Of a stretch of 64,000 bases of DNA, positions 41,886-50,832 are shown in pieces (position 1 is the stretch's first letter; every line of letters starts with the position of its first letter). Origin of the DNA: Geminicoccus harenae (GTDB taxonomy: Bacteria > Pseudomonadota > Alphaproteobacteria > Geminicoccales > Geminicoccaceae); assembly GCF_019800005.1 (NCBI RefSeq), contig NZ_JABGCL010000001.1:1-64000 (forward strand), read 5' to 3'. The translations under genes were made by a program, and so were the position numbers. The notes under the pieces were generated by a model. It did no database searches and was not told where the DNA came from. It was given only the letters and a program-made list of their open reading frames with translations.

Positions 41886-42995
41886 TCAGCCCGCGATCAG
41901 CTCGCTCCATTTCTGGCTGATCCACGCGTCCTTTTCGAGATAGAGGTCGTAGCGCGGGATGATCGGCGGGATGTCGCTGCCGACCGCGGCGAACTCCTCC
42001 GGCGTCAGGTCGGTGAGCTCGCGCTTGACGGTGGGCGAGGTCCCGACCTTGCGCGCCAGCTTCGCCTGGATGTCCGGGCGCGACATGTAGTCGATGAAGA
42101 CATGCGCCTCGTCCATGGCCTTGGAGGTGTTGATCACGCACCAGGAGCCGGAATCCAGCACCCCGCCCTCCTCGGGGAAGGTCGAGCGCACCGGCTTGCC
42201 CTGGCTGGCGGCCAGGCCGGTGACGTCGTGGTAGTACTCGCCCATCGGGATCTCGCCCGATTCCAGCGCCTGCTGGAACTGGCCCTCGTCGCGCCACCAG
42301 AGCTGCACGTTCGGCACCAGCTCCTTCAGCTTGTCGAGCGCCTGCTGCACGCCGGCCTCGTCGCCCAGCATGTCGGTGCCGCCGAACCAGGTCTTCGCCG
42401 TGATCTCCAGCAGGAAGGAATTGGAGGCCAGCGCCATCAGCCCGAGCAGCCCGGCATTCTCCTCGTCCCACAGCGCCTTCCAGGAGGTCGGCGGCTCCGG
42501 GAACTCCTCCGTGTTGGTGCACAGGGTCACGTACCAGGAGACGGCACCTACGCCGCTGATGGCACCGTCCGGGTAGCGATGCACGAAATGCTCGTGGAGG
42601 TTCTTGGCGTTGGGCAGCTTCGCTTCGTCGAGCTTCGCCCAGAGACCGGCGTTCTGGCCCCTCAAGCGTGCCACCTGGGCGATCATCGACACGTCCGCCG
42701 GTGCCTGGCCGGACTGTGCTGCGGTCTGGAGCTGGACCAGCCAGGCATCGCCGGTCGGCTCGGCGATCGATTCCACCTGGATCCCGGTCTCCTCGGTGAA
42801 GGCCGGGTAGATGTGCTCGTCGAAGCTGTCCTTGAAGTAGCCGCCATAGGTGCCGACCTTGAGCGTGCCTGCCGCCCGGGCCGGCCGGGACCGCAGCCCG
42901 CCCACCGCGAGCGCGCCGGTGGCCGCAGCACCCAGCAGGACCTGCCTGCGCCCCGCGGCCGGATGGCTGCCGGTCTTCGACGAGTTCCAGTTCAT
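41886..42995 (-). CDS. Periplasmic substrate-binding protein, PotD-like, Tat-type signal
   Basis: With the ATG at 42995 the protein has 369 residues. The N-terminus contains a twin-arginine export signal: GRRQVLLGAAATGALAVGG, followed by an RARA-type cleavage site (RSRPARAAGTL). The mature part begins LKVGTYGGYFKDSFDEHIYP, typical of extracellular solute-binding proteins of the PotD class. It is the first gene of the operon. From the downstream enzymes I infer that the ligand is a guanidino compound, arginine derivative or polyamine. Upstream lies a strong terminator ending the previous transcript, so the operon promoter should lie in 42996-43118. Confidence 0.9.
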   Translation of the reverse strand: MNWNSSKTGSHPAAGRRQVLLGAAATGALAVGGLRSRPARAAGTLKVGTYGGYFKDSFDEHIYPAFTEETGIQVESIAEPTGDAWLVQLQTAAQSGQAPADVSMIAQVARLRGQNAGLWAKLDEAKLPNAKNLHEHFVHRYPDGAISGVGAVSWYVTLCTNTEEFPEPPTSWKALWDEENAGLLGLMALASNSFLLEITAKTWFGGTDMLGDEAGVQQALDKLKELVPNVQLWWRDEGQFQQALESGEIPMGEYYHDVTGLAASQGKPVRSTFPEEGGVLDSGSWCVINTSKAMDEAHVFIDYMSRPDIQAKLARKVGTSPTVKRELTDLTPEEFAAVGSDIPPIIPRYDLYLEKDAWISQKWSELIAG

Positions 42996-43118
42996 CGTGG
43001 CGTCCCCCGTTGCCGACGGGCTGCCGAGCCGCCGGCGTCTCGTTCCCATCATGCTTGCGAGCTTTTCCTGCCTTCGTCAAAGCCTCCGCGATTTGCCCGG
43101 TTGCGACGCGGGACCGGC

Positions 43119-43161
43119 AAAAACGCCCAGGGGCGGGGCAGCCATGCCGCCCCGCCCCTGG
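43119..43161 (-). terminator. Intrinsic terminator of the SGNH hydrolase gene
   Basis: A 13-bp perfect stem CCAGGGGCGGGGC / GCCCCGCCCCTGG (43127-43139 with 43149-43161, 9-base loop) is followed on the minus strand by TTTTT at 43119-43123. It starts 26 bp after the hydrolase stop and separates it from the transport operon. This is the strongest terminator in the window. Confidence 0.85.
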
Positions 43162-43187
43162 CGTGGACCAAAAGATGCAGCCCGGCT

Positions 43188-43994
43188 CTAGCGGGTGCGG
43201 CAGACCAGGTCGAAGGCGCTGCTGAACTCGTTGGCCAGGATCGTCTGGCCCTTCGCGCCGAAATGGCTGGTGTTGTAATAGAGCGCCGTGGTGGCGGCGC
43301 GGGCCGGATCCGCCGTCCTGACGTTGTTCAGCCCGTAGAGCTGCGGGCGGAGCACCACGTCGTTGAAGCGGCGGAAGACGTTGACGCAGATCATGCCCTT
43401 GTGGGTGGCACGCCGCTTGTTGACGAAGTCGTAGGTGAAGGTCAGCCACTCGCGGGTGCGCGGCAGGTACTCCGCCCGGCTGTTCGGCTTCTTGCTCCAG
43501 TCGTGCACGGCGACGATCAGCAGGCGGCGCTTGTCACGGGCAGCCCCGGCAGTGAGCAGCCGGTCGACGCCCACCCGGAAGTCGGCCTTGGACTGGATCA
43601 GGTTGGACCAGCGAGCATCCGTGCTGCGCGCGATGTCGTTGTAGCCCAGATAGACGACGGTGATGTCGTCGTCCCCGTAGCGCGGGTTGGCCAGGAACAG
43701 GTCGAGCTGCTTCTTGAAGGTGCTCTGGGCGGGCGCATTCGCATAGTCCAGCGCGGTGGCGCCCGAGCGGGCGTAGTTGACCATGCTCACGGCGCGGCCG
43801 CGGCTCACCAGGATCTCGGCCCAGTTGGGGGTGCTCGGCAAGCCGTTGGTGGTGTCGTAGTTCGGGTCCGAGTAACTGTCGCCGAGCACGACCAGCCGCT
43901 TGGTCACCTGGTTGGTGATCGGCGCGGCCCGGACAATGGAAGGCATGGCTAGGGCAGCCAGGCCGCCTGCAACTATATGGCGACGGCTCAACAT
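43188..43994 (-). CDS. Exported SGNH/GDSL-family hydrolase
   Basis: A 268-residue protein with a twin-arginine-type signal (SRRHIVAGGLAALAMPSIVRA). Block I GDSYSDPNYD has the nucleophile Ser, ARSGAT provides the block II Gly, and block III GYNDIA has the oxyanion Asn. In block V the usual DxxH reads NTSH (YYNTSHFGAKG): the histidine is present but the Asp position is Asn. It probably still acts as an esterase or lipase, since the Asp is dispensable in some members. A single-gene transcript is likely, given the terminator after it. Two small palindromes (CTACTAGTAG at 44037-44046 and GCACCATGGTGC at 44087-44098) lie in its upstream region. Confidence 0.88.
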   Translation of the reverse strand: MLSRRHIVAGGLAALAMPSIVRAAPITNQVTKRLVVLGDSYSDPNYDTTNGLPSTPNWAEILVSRGRAVSMVNYARSGATALDYANAPAQSTFKKQLDLFLANPRYGDDDITVVYLGYNDIARSTDARWSNLIQSKADFRVGVDRLLTAGAARDKRRLLIVAVHDWSKKPNSRAEYLPRTREWLTFTYDFVNKRRATHKGMICVNVFRRFNDVVLRPQLYGLNNVRTADPARAATTALYYNTSHFGAKGQTILANEFSSAFDLVCRTR

Positions 43995-44144
43995 GAAGGT
44001 CCGGACCTCACGGAAATGGGCGACAGTCGGCGGAGGCTACTAGTAGCACACGCAGGCGTTGCATAGCCCCTTCTTGCATACAGGATGCACCATGGTGCTC
44101 GTTCTGCATCACGTCATTGCGAGACCGGCAAATTCGCCACAAGC

Positions 44145-44666
44145 TCAGCCCTGCAGCAGCTCGTCGACGAGCGCAGTCGCCTCCGGCCCGTCCCATTCGG
44201 CGATGCCGAGCAGACGGCCGACCTCGCGGCCTTCGCGATCGATCACGAGCGTCGCGGGCAGGCCGGGCGCATTGAGCAGGCGGGCGGCCCTGGCGGTCTG
44301 ATCGTGGCCGACCACCAGCGTGGTGGCCGCGACCTCCGCCATGAACTGGTCGACCTTCTCCTTCGACCCGCGGTCGACCGCCAGCGCCAGCACCACCATC
44401 TCCTCCTTGGGGTACTTGGCCTGCAGCCGGTCGAGCGAGGGCATCTCGGTACGGCAGGGCGCGCACCAGGTGGCCCACAGGTTGAGCACCACCACGCGCC
44501 CCTTGAGCGCGGCGAGGTCGGTCTCGTTGCCGCTCTCGTCCAGGTACTTTATCTGCGGCAGTGCCGCAGGCTCGGGCAGCCGGCGGAAGTCGAACTTCTC
44601 CGCGGCGAGCGCGCTCCGGCTGATGAGGCCGGCCAGGGCAGTGGTCAGGAGCAGGCGGCGGTTCAA
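44145..44666 (-). CDS. TlpA-like periplasmic thioredoxin
   Basis: I choose the TTG at 44666, preceded by AGAGG at 8 bases, giving 173 residues with a short export signal ([21 protein letters not shown]). The redox site is [12 protein letters not shown] (CxxC with the CAPC dipeptide typical of TlpA/ResA reductants), and the cis-Pro is in [12 protein letters not shown]. Such proteins keep periplasmic cysteines reduced, for example in cytochrome c or copper-site maturation. It is divergent from argH with only 48 bp between starts, an arrangement common in alphaproteobacteria. No cytochrome biogenesis gene is near. Confidence 0.9.
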   Translation of the reverse strand: MNRRLLLTTALAGLISRSALAAEKFDFRRLPEPAALPQIKYLDESGNETDLAALKGRVVVLNLWATWCAPCRTEMPSLDRLQAKYPKEEMVVLALAVDRGSKEKVDQFMAEVAATTLVVGHDQTARAARLLNAPGLPATLVIDREGREVGRLLGIAEWDGPEATALVDELLQG

Positions 44667-44714
44667 GTCATCACCTCTGGACGAAGCAGCGTGAGCACCG
44701 GCAGCGGACGTAGC

Positions 44715-46082
44715 ATGTGGGGCGGCCATTTCCAGGAGGGTCCGGCACCCCTCATGGAGGCCATCAACGCCTCGATCCCCTTCGACCGTCGGCTGTGGCG
44801 CGAGGACCTCGAAGGCTCGGCCGCACATGCGCGCATGTTGGCCGCTCGCGGCGTGATCGCCAAGAGCGACCTGGAGGCGATCCTGGCAGGGCTTGAGCGG
44901 ATCGCCCGGAAGATCGAGGCCGGCGAGTTCGAGTTCACCACGGCACTGGAAGACATCCATCTGAATGTCGAGGCGCGCCTGACCGAGGATATCGGCGAGC
45001 CCGGCCGCCGGCTGCACACCGCCCGCTCGCGCAACGACCAGGTCGCCACCGACTTCAAGCTGTGGACCCGCCGGGCAATGGCGCGCGCGGACGCCCTGCT
45101 CAAGGAGCTGCAGCGGGTCCTGCTCGACCTGGCCGAGCGCAACGCCGACACGGTGATGCCGGGCTTCACCCATCTGCAGGCCGCCCAGCCCGTGACCTTC
45201 GGCCACCACATGATGGCCTATGTCGAGATGCTGGGCCGCGACCGCTCGCGCTTCCTGGACGCGCTGGCCCGTGCCGGCGACTCCCCGCTAGGTGCCGGTG
45301 CGCTCGCCGGCACCTCCTATCCGATCGACCGGGAAGTGACCGCGCGCGAGCTGGGCTTCGCCAAGCCCATGGCCAACTCGATCGACGCCGTGTCCGACCG
45401 CGACTTCGCCCTGGACTATCTGTCGGCGGCCTCGATCGGTGCGGTGCATCTCTCGCGGCTGGCCGAGGAGCTGGTCTTGTGGAGCACGCCGCAGTTCGGC
45501 TTCGTGCGGATGCCCGAGGCGTTCACCTCCGGCAGCTCGATCATGCCGCAAAAGCGCAATCCCGACGCCGCCGAGCTGGTCCGCGGCAAGTCCGGCCGGG
45601 TGCTGGGCCACCTGCAGGCCCTGCTGGTGGTGCTGAAGGGCCTGCCGCTCGCCTATTCCAAGGACATGCAGGAGGACAAGGAAGGCCTGTTCGACGCGGT
45701 GGACAGCTATGAGCTGGTCCTGCGCGCCACGGCGGCCATGCTGGAGGGCATCACCCTCTATCCCGAGCGGATGCGTGCCGCCGCGGGCGTGGGCTACACC
45801 AACGCCACTGACCTCGCCGACTGGCTGGTGCGCGAAGGCGGCGTGCCGTTCCGTGATGCCCACGGGATCGCCGCGCGCTGCGTGAAGGTCGCCGAGGAGC
45901 AGGGCTGCGCCCTGGAGGAGCTGCCGCTGGAGGCGATGCAGGCGGTCGACCCGCGGATCGATGGGCGGATCTTCGCGGTGCTGGGCGTGGAGAACTCGGT
46001 GGCGAGCCGGACCAGCGAGGGCGGCACGGCACCGGTGCGGGTACGCGAGGCGATCGCTGCCGCAAAGGTCCGCTTCCTGTGA
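44715..46082 (+). CDS. argH: Argininosuccinate lyase
   Basis: ArgH splits argininosuccinate into arginine and fumarate, the last step of arginine synthesis. The 455-residue protein begins [10 protein letters not shown] as in other alphaproteobacterial ArgH. It has [14 protein letters not shown], the catalytic His region [16 protein letters not shown] and the superfamily signature [12 protein letters not shown]. The frame is open upstream, but the family N-terminus fits the ATG at 44715. It forms an operon with lptM and lysA (overlapping starts). The genome also encodes arginine breakdown at 32762-42995. Confidence 0.96.
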   Translation: MWGGHFQEGPAPLMEAINASIPFDRRLWREDLEGSAAHARMLAARGVIAKSDLEAILAGLERIARKIEAGEFEFTTALEDIHLNVEARLTEDIGEPGRRLHTARSRNDQVATDFKLWTRRAMARADALLKELQRVLLDLAERNADTVMPGFTHLQAAQPVTFGHHMMAYVEMLGRDRSRFLDALARAGDSPLGAGALAGTSYPIDREVTARELGFAKPMANSIDAVSDRDFALDYLSAASIGAVHLSRLAEELVLWSTPQFGFVRMPEAFTSGSSIMPQKRNPDAAELVRGKSGRVLGHLQALLVVLKGLPLAYSKDMQEDKEGLFDAVDSYELVLRATAAMLEGITLYPERMRAAAGVGYTNATDLADWLVREGGVPFRDAHGIAARCVKVAEEQGCALEELPLEAMQAVDPRIDGRIFAVLGVENSVASRTSEGGTAPVRVREAIAAAKVRFL

Positions 46083-46111
46083 GCCAATACCTGCCTGATC
46101 GGATCCTGCCG

Positions 46112-46288
46112 ATGCGTGTCCTGCTGCTGTTCGCCGCCCTTGCCCTGCCCCTGGCCCTCGGCGCCTGCGGCAAGAAGGGTGCCCTGGAGATCCCGCCGGA
46201 ACCCAGCCCGGCGGAAGCGCCCGGCCAGACCGAAGCGCCCGGCCAGGCTGGATCGCCGGGCCGGACCCAGCCGGGTGCCGGCGGATGA
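46112..46288 (+). CDS. lptM: Small lipoprotein, LptM (YifL)-like
   Basis: A 58-residue lipoprotein starting at the ATG at 46112: MRVLLLFAALALPLALGACGKKG. The lipobox LGAC gives a lipidated Cys19, followed by GKKGALEIPPEP, the hallmark of LptM/YifL, then a Pro/Gly/Gln-rich tail. LptM assists assembly of the LptDE lipopolysaccharide translocon in enterobacteria. The conserved position between argH and lysA supports the identification. A GTG at 46079 overlapping the argH stop could add 11 residues but would spoil the signal peptide. The stop overlaps lysA. Confidence 0.85.
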   Translation: MRVLLLFAALALPLALGACGKKGALEIPPEPSPAEAPGQTEAPGQAGSPGRTQPGAGG

Positions 46289-47544
46289 CCGGCAGCTTCA
46301 CCCGACGTGACGGCGTGCTGTACGCCGAGGACGTGGCGCTGCCGGCGATTGCCGAGGCCGCCGGCACGCCCGTCTATGTCAACTCCGCCGGCGGGATGCG
46401 CCGCCAGGCTCGCACGCTGCTGGACGCGTTCGCCGGCCACGACGTGCGCATCTGCTACGCGGTGAAGGCCAACCACCATCTGGCGGTGCTCAGGCTGTTC
46501 GCCGGCATGGGCCTGGGCATGGACACGGTCTCGGGGGGCGAGATCGCCCGGGCGCTCAAGGCCGGTTGCCCGCCCGAGCGGATCGTGTTCGCTGGGGTCG
46601 CCAAGGACACGGACGAGATGCGGCTGGGCCTGGCCCAGGGCATCTTCCAGTTCAACGTCGAATCGATCGAGGAGCTGCGCCGGCTGGACCAGGTGGCCCG
46701 TGCCATGGGGCGCCGGGCGCCGGTGGCGCTCCGGGTCAACCCCGACGTGGCCGCGGGTGGCCACGACAAGATCTCCACCGGCAAGAAGGGCGACAAGTTC
46801 GGCGTGCCGGTGGAGGACGCGCCGGCGATCCTGGCCGAGGCTGCGACCATGGCCGGGATCGAGCCGGTGGGCCTCCATTGCCATATCGGCTCGCAGATCA
46901 CCGAGCTGGCCCCGTTCGAGGCCGCCTACCGCCGGGTGCTGGAGGCGTTCACCGCGATCCGGGAGACCGGCCTGAAGCTGAGCCGGGTCGATTTCGGCGG
47001 CGGGTTCGGCGTGCGCTACCAGGAGCCGCCGAGCTTCACGATCGCCGACTATGCCCGGATGGTGCTCCGGCTGACCGCCGGCCTGGGCGTCACCGTGGTG
47101 CTGGAGCCCGGCCGGTTCCTGGTCGCCGAGCAGGCGGTGCTGGTGGCGCGCGCGATCTACCTGAAGGAGACGGCCGCGCATCGTTTCCTGGTGCTGGACG
47201 CTGGCATGAACACGCTGATCCGCCCGGCCATGTACGGCGCCTGGCACGACATCGTGCCGGTCGCCGCCAAGGACGGCCCGCTGGTGCCGACCGAGGTGGT
47301 GGGGCCCATCTGCGAGAGCAGCGACTTCTTCGCGCGGGGTCGGCCGCTGCCGCGGCTGGCCGAAGGGGAACTGGTCGCGATCATGCAGGCCGGCGCCTAT
47401 GGAAGCGTGATGGCATCGGACTACAATTCTCGGCCAGGACCGGCCGAAGTCATGGTAGACGGAGATCGCTTCACCGTGATCACCCCGCGTCGCGCGGTGG
47501 AAAGGCAGTACGAGGACGAGACGATCCCGCCCTGGCTCGAGTGA
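46285..47544 (+). CDS. lysA: Diaminopimelate decarboxylase
   Basis: LysA decarboxylates meso-diaminopimelate to lysine with pyridoxal phosphate. The 419-residue protein has the Schiff-base lysine in CYAVKANHHLAVL, HCHIGSQITEL, the glycine-rich FGGGFGVRY and the substrate motif CESSDFFARGR. The ATG overlaps the lptM stop (ATGA). It competes with the peptidoglycan pathway encoded at 54837-63721 for meso-diaminopimelate. Length and motifs are normal. Confidence 0.97.
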   Translation: MTGSFTRRDGVLYAEDVALPAIAEAAGTPVYVNSAGGMRRQARTLLDAFAGHDVRICYAVKANHHLAVLRLFAGMGLGMDTVSGGEIARALKAGCPPERIVFAGVAKDTDEMRLGLAQGIFQFNVESIEELRRLDQVARAMGRRAPVALRVNPDVAAGGHDKISTGKKGDKFGVPVEDAPAILAEAATMAGIEPVGLHCHIGSQITELAPFEAAYRRVLEAFTAIRETGLKLSRVDFGGGFGVRYQEPPSFTIADYARMVLRLTAGLGVTVVLEPGRFLVAEQAVLVARAIYLKETAAHRFLVLDAGMNTLIRPAMYGAWHDIVPVAAKDGPLVPTEVVGPICESSDFFARGRPLPRLAEGELVAIMQAGAYGSVMASDYNSRPGPAEVMVDGDRFTVITPRRAVERQYEDETIPPWLE

Positions 47545-47590
47545 GCCGGCAGGTGGGCGGACAGGCAGCCAGCCCGGGAAGGAGCGGCCA

Positions 47591-50128
47591 TTGAACGGGT
47601 CGAAGCATGCGGCGGACCTGCCGCGCCGACTGAGCCGGATCATCCATGCGGCCCGCCTGTTCGTGGACCTGGAACGCCTGTGGACCGCGGCCCGCTGGCC
47701 GCTGCTGGTCCTGTGCCTGTTCCTGATCCTGGCCCTGTTCGGCCTTCTGGCCAAGCTGCCGCCCATCCTGCACGCCCTGGTGCTGCTCCTGTTCGCCGGG
47801 GGCTTCCTTTACGTGGGCTACCGCTCGCTGCGCGGGTTCCGTCCTGCCCGCCGGGCCGACGCGCTGCGCCGGCTGGAGGCCGACAGCGGCTTCAGCCATG
47901 CGCCGCTGCGCGGGCTGGAGGACCGGCTCGCCGCAGGCAGCGACGACCCCTTCACCCAGGCGCTGTGGGCCCGGCACAAGGCCAGGCTGGCCGAGCTGGC
48001 GGGCCGCACCAGGCTGGCGCCGCCGCGCTCGGAGCTGCCACGCCTGGACCCATGGGCCATCCGGGTGGGGGTGCTCCTGGTGCTGGTGCTGGCCCTGGTC
48101 GATGCCGAGGGCCGGTTCGGCCAGCGCCTGCAGGAGGCGGTGATCCCGGGCCTGGCCGCCCGCACGCCCGACCTGGCCATGGCCGCGACCTTGTGGGTGG
48201 AGCCGCCCGCTTACACGAGGCTGCCGCCGCAGATGGTGGCGGCCGGCGGCCCGCGCCGCACCCTGGTGCCGGCCGGCTCGCAGGCCCTGCTCCAGGTCCA
48301 TCACCTGCCCGAAGGGGCGCCGGCACCGCAGGTCCGCTTCGAGGACCAGGAGCTCACCGCGACGCGGCTGGGCGAGGCCAGTGCCGAGGCACGGCTGGAG
48401 GTCGCCCATGACGGCGACCTCGTGGTGCGGGACGAGGCGCAGGCGGAGATCGCCCGCTTCCTGCTCGCCGCCCAGCCGGACCGGGTCCCGACCATCCGGA
48501 GCGAGGGCGAGCCGAGCATCACGCTGCGCAACGCGCTGGAACTCGCCTGGAGCGGCGCCGACGATTATGGCCTGGTGTCGGTGGCGCTGGAGATCGAGCC
48601 CACGTCCGGCGACCGGCCCCCGGAGCGGATCGCGCTGAAGTCGCTCCCCGACCAGCCGCGCGAGGCCAAGGGCCGCTCCTATCTGGACACCACCCCGCAC
48701 CCGCTGGCCGGGGCGGAGGTGCGCATGGTGCTGATCGCCGTGGACGCGGCCGGTCAGGAAGGCCGCTCGGAGCCGATCACCCTGACGCTGCCGGAGCGGA
48801 AGTTCGAGCATCCGGTGGCGCGCGCCATCATCGAGCAGCGCAAGGATCTGGCCGAGACGCCGCAGGAGCGGGAATCGGTCGCCGACATCCTGGACCAGCT
48901 CGCCGGCAGCCAGATGATGGAGGAGCTGCCGACCTCGGTGCCGCTGTCGCTCAGCAGCGCGGCGGAGCGGCTGCGCCGGGGCGAATTGTCCGAGCAGGAG
49001 CTGGACTCGGTGCTGGAGCAGCTCTGGGAAACCGCCCTGTTCGTCGAGGAAGGGCGGATGGCCACGGCCGAGGCGGACATGCGCCGGCTCCAGGAGGAGC
49101 TGGAGCGGGCCCTGGCCGAGGGTCGCGACGATGCCGAGATCGAGCGGCTGATGGACGAGCTCCAGGCGGCGATGGACCGCTATCTGGACGAGCTGACCCG
49201 CCAGGCCCTGGCCGAGGCGATGCGCGATCCGGAGGCGCTGGAGCGGGCGCTGCGCGAGCAGCAGCAGATGCCGCCGGGCGAGCCCAACCCGAACATGGTC
49301 GACCGCCAGGACCTCCAGTCGATGCTCGACCGGGCGCGCGAGATGCTGAAGAGCGGCTCGCGCGAGGCGGCGGAGCAGATGCTCTCGCAGCTGCGCGAGA
49401 TGATGGAGAATCTCCAGGCCCAGCTGCCCATGCCGCAGGGCGAGCCCAGCCCGGGCGAGCAGGCCCTGTCCGACCTGCAGGAGGCGATCCGCCGCCAGCA
49501 GATGCTGCAGGACGAGGCGTTCCGGATGGACCAGCGGATGAACCAGATGCCGCAGCAGCCGGGCCAGCAGGGCCAGCAGGGGCAACAAGGCCAGCAGGGT
49601 CAGCAGGGCGAGCAGCAGATGACGCCCGAGCAGCTTGCCCAGCTCCAGGAGATGCTGCGGCGGCAGCTCGGCCAGATCATGGAAGGGCTGGCCGAGCAGG
49701 GCATGGAGATCCCGGACGAGCTGGGTCAGGCGGAACTGCAGATGCGCGGCGCGGAAGGGCAGCTCCAGCAGGGCAGCCCGGGTGCCGCCACCGACCCGCA
49801 GGGCCAGGCGATGGCGCTGATGCAGGAGGCCGGCCGCGGCATCATGGACCAGATGCGCCAGCAGATGGGCGAGGGGCAGGGCCAGGGCCGGCCGGGCGGC
49901 ACCCAGCCGGGCCAGCCCGGCCGCAACCAGGCCGGCATGCAGCGCGACCCGTTCGGTCGCCAGCCGGAAGGGATGGGCGGGGTCGACACGGAGAGCACCT
50001 CGGTGCCCGACGAGGCGGCGCTCGGCCGGGCCAGGGCGGTGCTGGAGGAGCTCTACCGCCGCTCCGGCGACCCGGACCGGCCACGGATGGAGCTCGACTA
50101 TTACGACCGGCTGCTCGAGCGGTTCTGA
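47591..50128 (+). CDS. TIGR02302/DUF4175-family membrane protein
   Basis: An 845-residue protein of the alphaproteobacterial TIGR02302 type. The start is a TTG at 47591 with AAGGAG six bases upstream. It has two N-terminal membrane helices (about 37-80, LLVLCLFLILALFGLLAKLP and a second) and one near residue 160 (WAIRVGVLLVLVLALV). A predicted periplasmic part follows, then a long helical region rich in Glu, Gln and Met. Around residues 655-678 there is a tract of GQQ repeats. The C-terminal 50 residues (VLEELYRRSGDPDRPRMELD) are the best conserved. The function is unknown; envelope-related roles have been suggested only by association. It follows lysA by 46 bp. Confidence 0.88.
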   Translation: MNGSKHAADLPRRLSRIIHAARLFVDLERLWTAARWPLLVLCLFLILALFGLLAKLPPILHALVLLLFAGGFLYVGYRSLRGFRPARRADALRRLEADSGFSHAPLRGLEDRLAAGSDDPFTQALWARHKARLAELAGRTRLAPPRSELPRLDPWAIRVGVLLVLVLALVDAEGRFGQRLQEAVIPGLAARTPDLAMAATLWVEPPAYTRLPPQMVAAGGPRRTLVPAGSQALLQVHHLPEGAPAPQVRFEDQELTATRLGEASAEARLEVAHDGDLVVRDEAQAEIARFLLAAQPDRVPTIRSEGEPSITLRNALELAWSGADDYGLVSVALEIEPTSGDRPPERIALKSLPDQPREAKGRSYLDTTPHPLAGAEVRMVLIAVDAAGQEGRSEPITLTLPERKFEHPVARAIIEQRKDLAETPQERESVADILDQLAGSQMMEELPTSVPLSLSSAAERLRRGELSEQELDSVLEQLWETALFVEEGRMATAEADMRRLQEELERALAEGRDDAEIERLMDELQAAMDRYLDELTRQALAEAMRDPEALERALREQQQMPPGEPNPNMVDRQDLQSMLDRAREMLKSGSREAAEQMLSQLREMMENLQAQLPMPQGEPSPGEQALSDLQEAIRRQQMLQDEAFRMDQRMNQMPQQPGQQGQQGQQGQQGQQGEQQMTPEQLAQLQEMLRRQLGQIMEGLAEQGMEIPDELGQAELQMRGAEGQLQQGSPGAATDPQGQAMALMQEAGRGIMDQMRQQMGEGQGQGRPGGTQPGQPGRNQAGMQRDPFGRQPEGMGGVDTESTSVPDEAALGRARAVLEELYRRSGDPDRPRMELDYYDRLLERF

Positions 50129-50192
50129 GCCGCGCGCCCGGCCCTCGCCCAACCAGGACGAGCGGCCGGCGGGGGGCGCGGTCGATACGCTG

Positions 50193-50816
50193 GTGCTCCA
50201 CTATACCGGCATGCAGAGCGCCAGGCTGGCGCTCGACCGGCTACGCGACCCGGCTGCCAAGGTGAGCGCGCACTGGTTGGTGGACGAGGACGGCACGATC
50301 CTGGCCCTGGTGCCGGAAGGCCGCCGGGCTTGGCATGCCGGGGTCAGCGCCTGGGCCGGCCGGTCCGGCCTGAACGGCAGCTCGATCGGGGTGGAGATCG
50401 TCAATCCGGGCCATGAATGGGGCTACCGGCCCTTTCCCGAGGCGCAGATCCTGGCGGTGATCCGGCTGTGCCGGGGGATCCTGCGCCGCTGGCCGATCCC
50501 GCCGGCCCGGGTCTTGGCCCATTCCGACATCGCGCCCAACCGCAAGACCGACCCGGGCGAGCTGTTCCCGTGGGCCCGCTTGGCTGCGGCGGGGATCGGG
50601 CGCTGGCCTGAAGCGGGCGGCGAGCTGGTCGCCGACCCGGGGGCCAGCCTGCGCGCGATCGGCTACCCGGTGGACCTGGAGGGTGTCAGCCTGGAACTGG
50701 CGCTGGCCGCATTCCAGCGCCGCTACCGGCCGCGCCGGGTGGACGGGCTGGCCGATCCGGAGACCTGCCGGCTGCTGGGGGCGGTCGAGAGGCTTCAGCT
50801 CGGGAACGCATCGTGA
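50193..50816 (+). CDS. N-acetylmuramoyl-L-alanine amidase (AmpD/AmiD type), start uncertain
   Basis: The enzyme hydrolyses the bond between MurNAc and L-Ala in muropeptides. The amidase_2 domain has the first zinc ligand in LHYTGM, then AKVSAHWLVDEDG, RRAWHAGVSAW, GVEIVNPGHEWGY, and the last ligand in LAHSDIAPNRKTDPG; a C-terminal peptidoglycan-binding-like region (LALAAFQRRYRP) follows. The only standard start, the GTG at 50193, lies inside the first beta strand. In-frame codons upstream encode PNQDERPAGGAVDTLVL, which looks like genuine N-terminus, yet no ATG, GTG or TTG occurs there back to at least 50001. The true start may be unusual (for example ATT at 50100) or the sequence may contain an error. 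No signal peptide is visible. Confidence 0.85.
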   Translation: MLHYTGMQSARLALDRLRDPAAKVSAHWLVDEDGTILALVPEGRRAWHAGVSAWAGRSGLNGSSIGVEIVNPGHEWGYRPFPEAQILAVIRLCRGILRRWPIPPARVLAHSDIAPNRKTDPGELFPWARLAAAGIGRWPEAGGELVADPGASLRAIGYPVDLEGVSLELALAAFQRRYRPRRVDGLADPETCRLLGAVERLQLGNAS

Positions 50817-50832
50817 TAGAGGCCGTGCCCGC

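Noticed and set aside
47480..50152. 890-codon minus-strand frame opposite the DUF4175 gene
   Set aside because: Shadow frame with leucine/histidine-rich low-complexity translation; the plus-strand protein has membrane helices and a conserved C-terminus.
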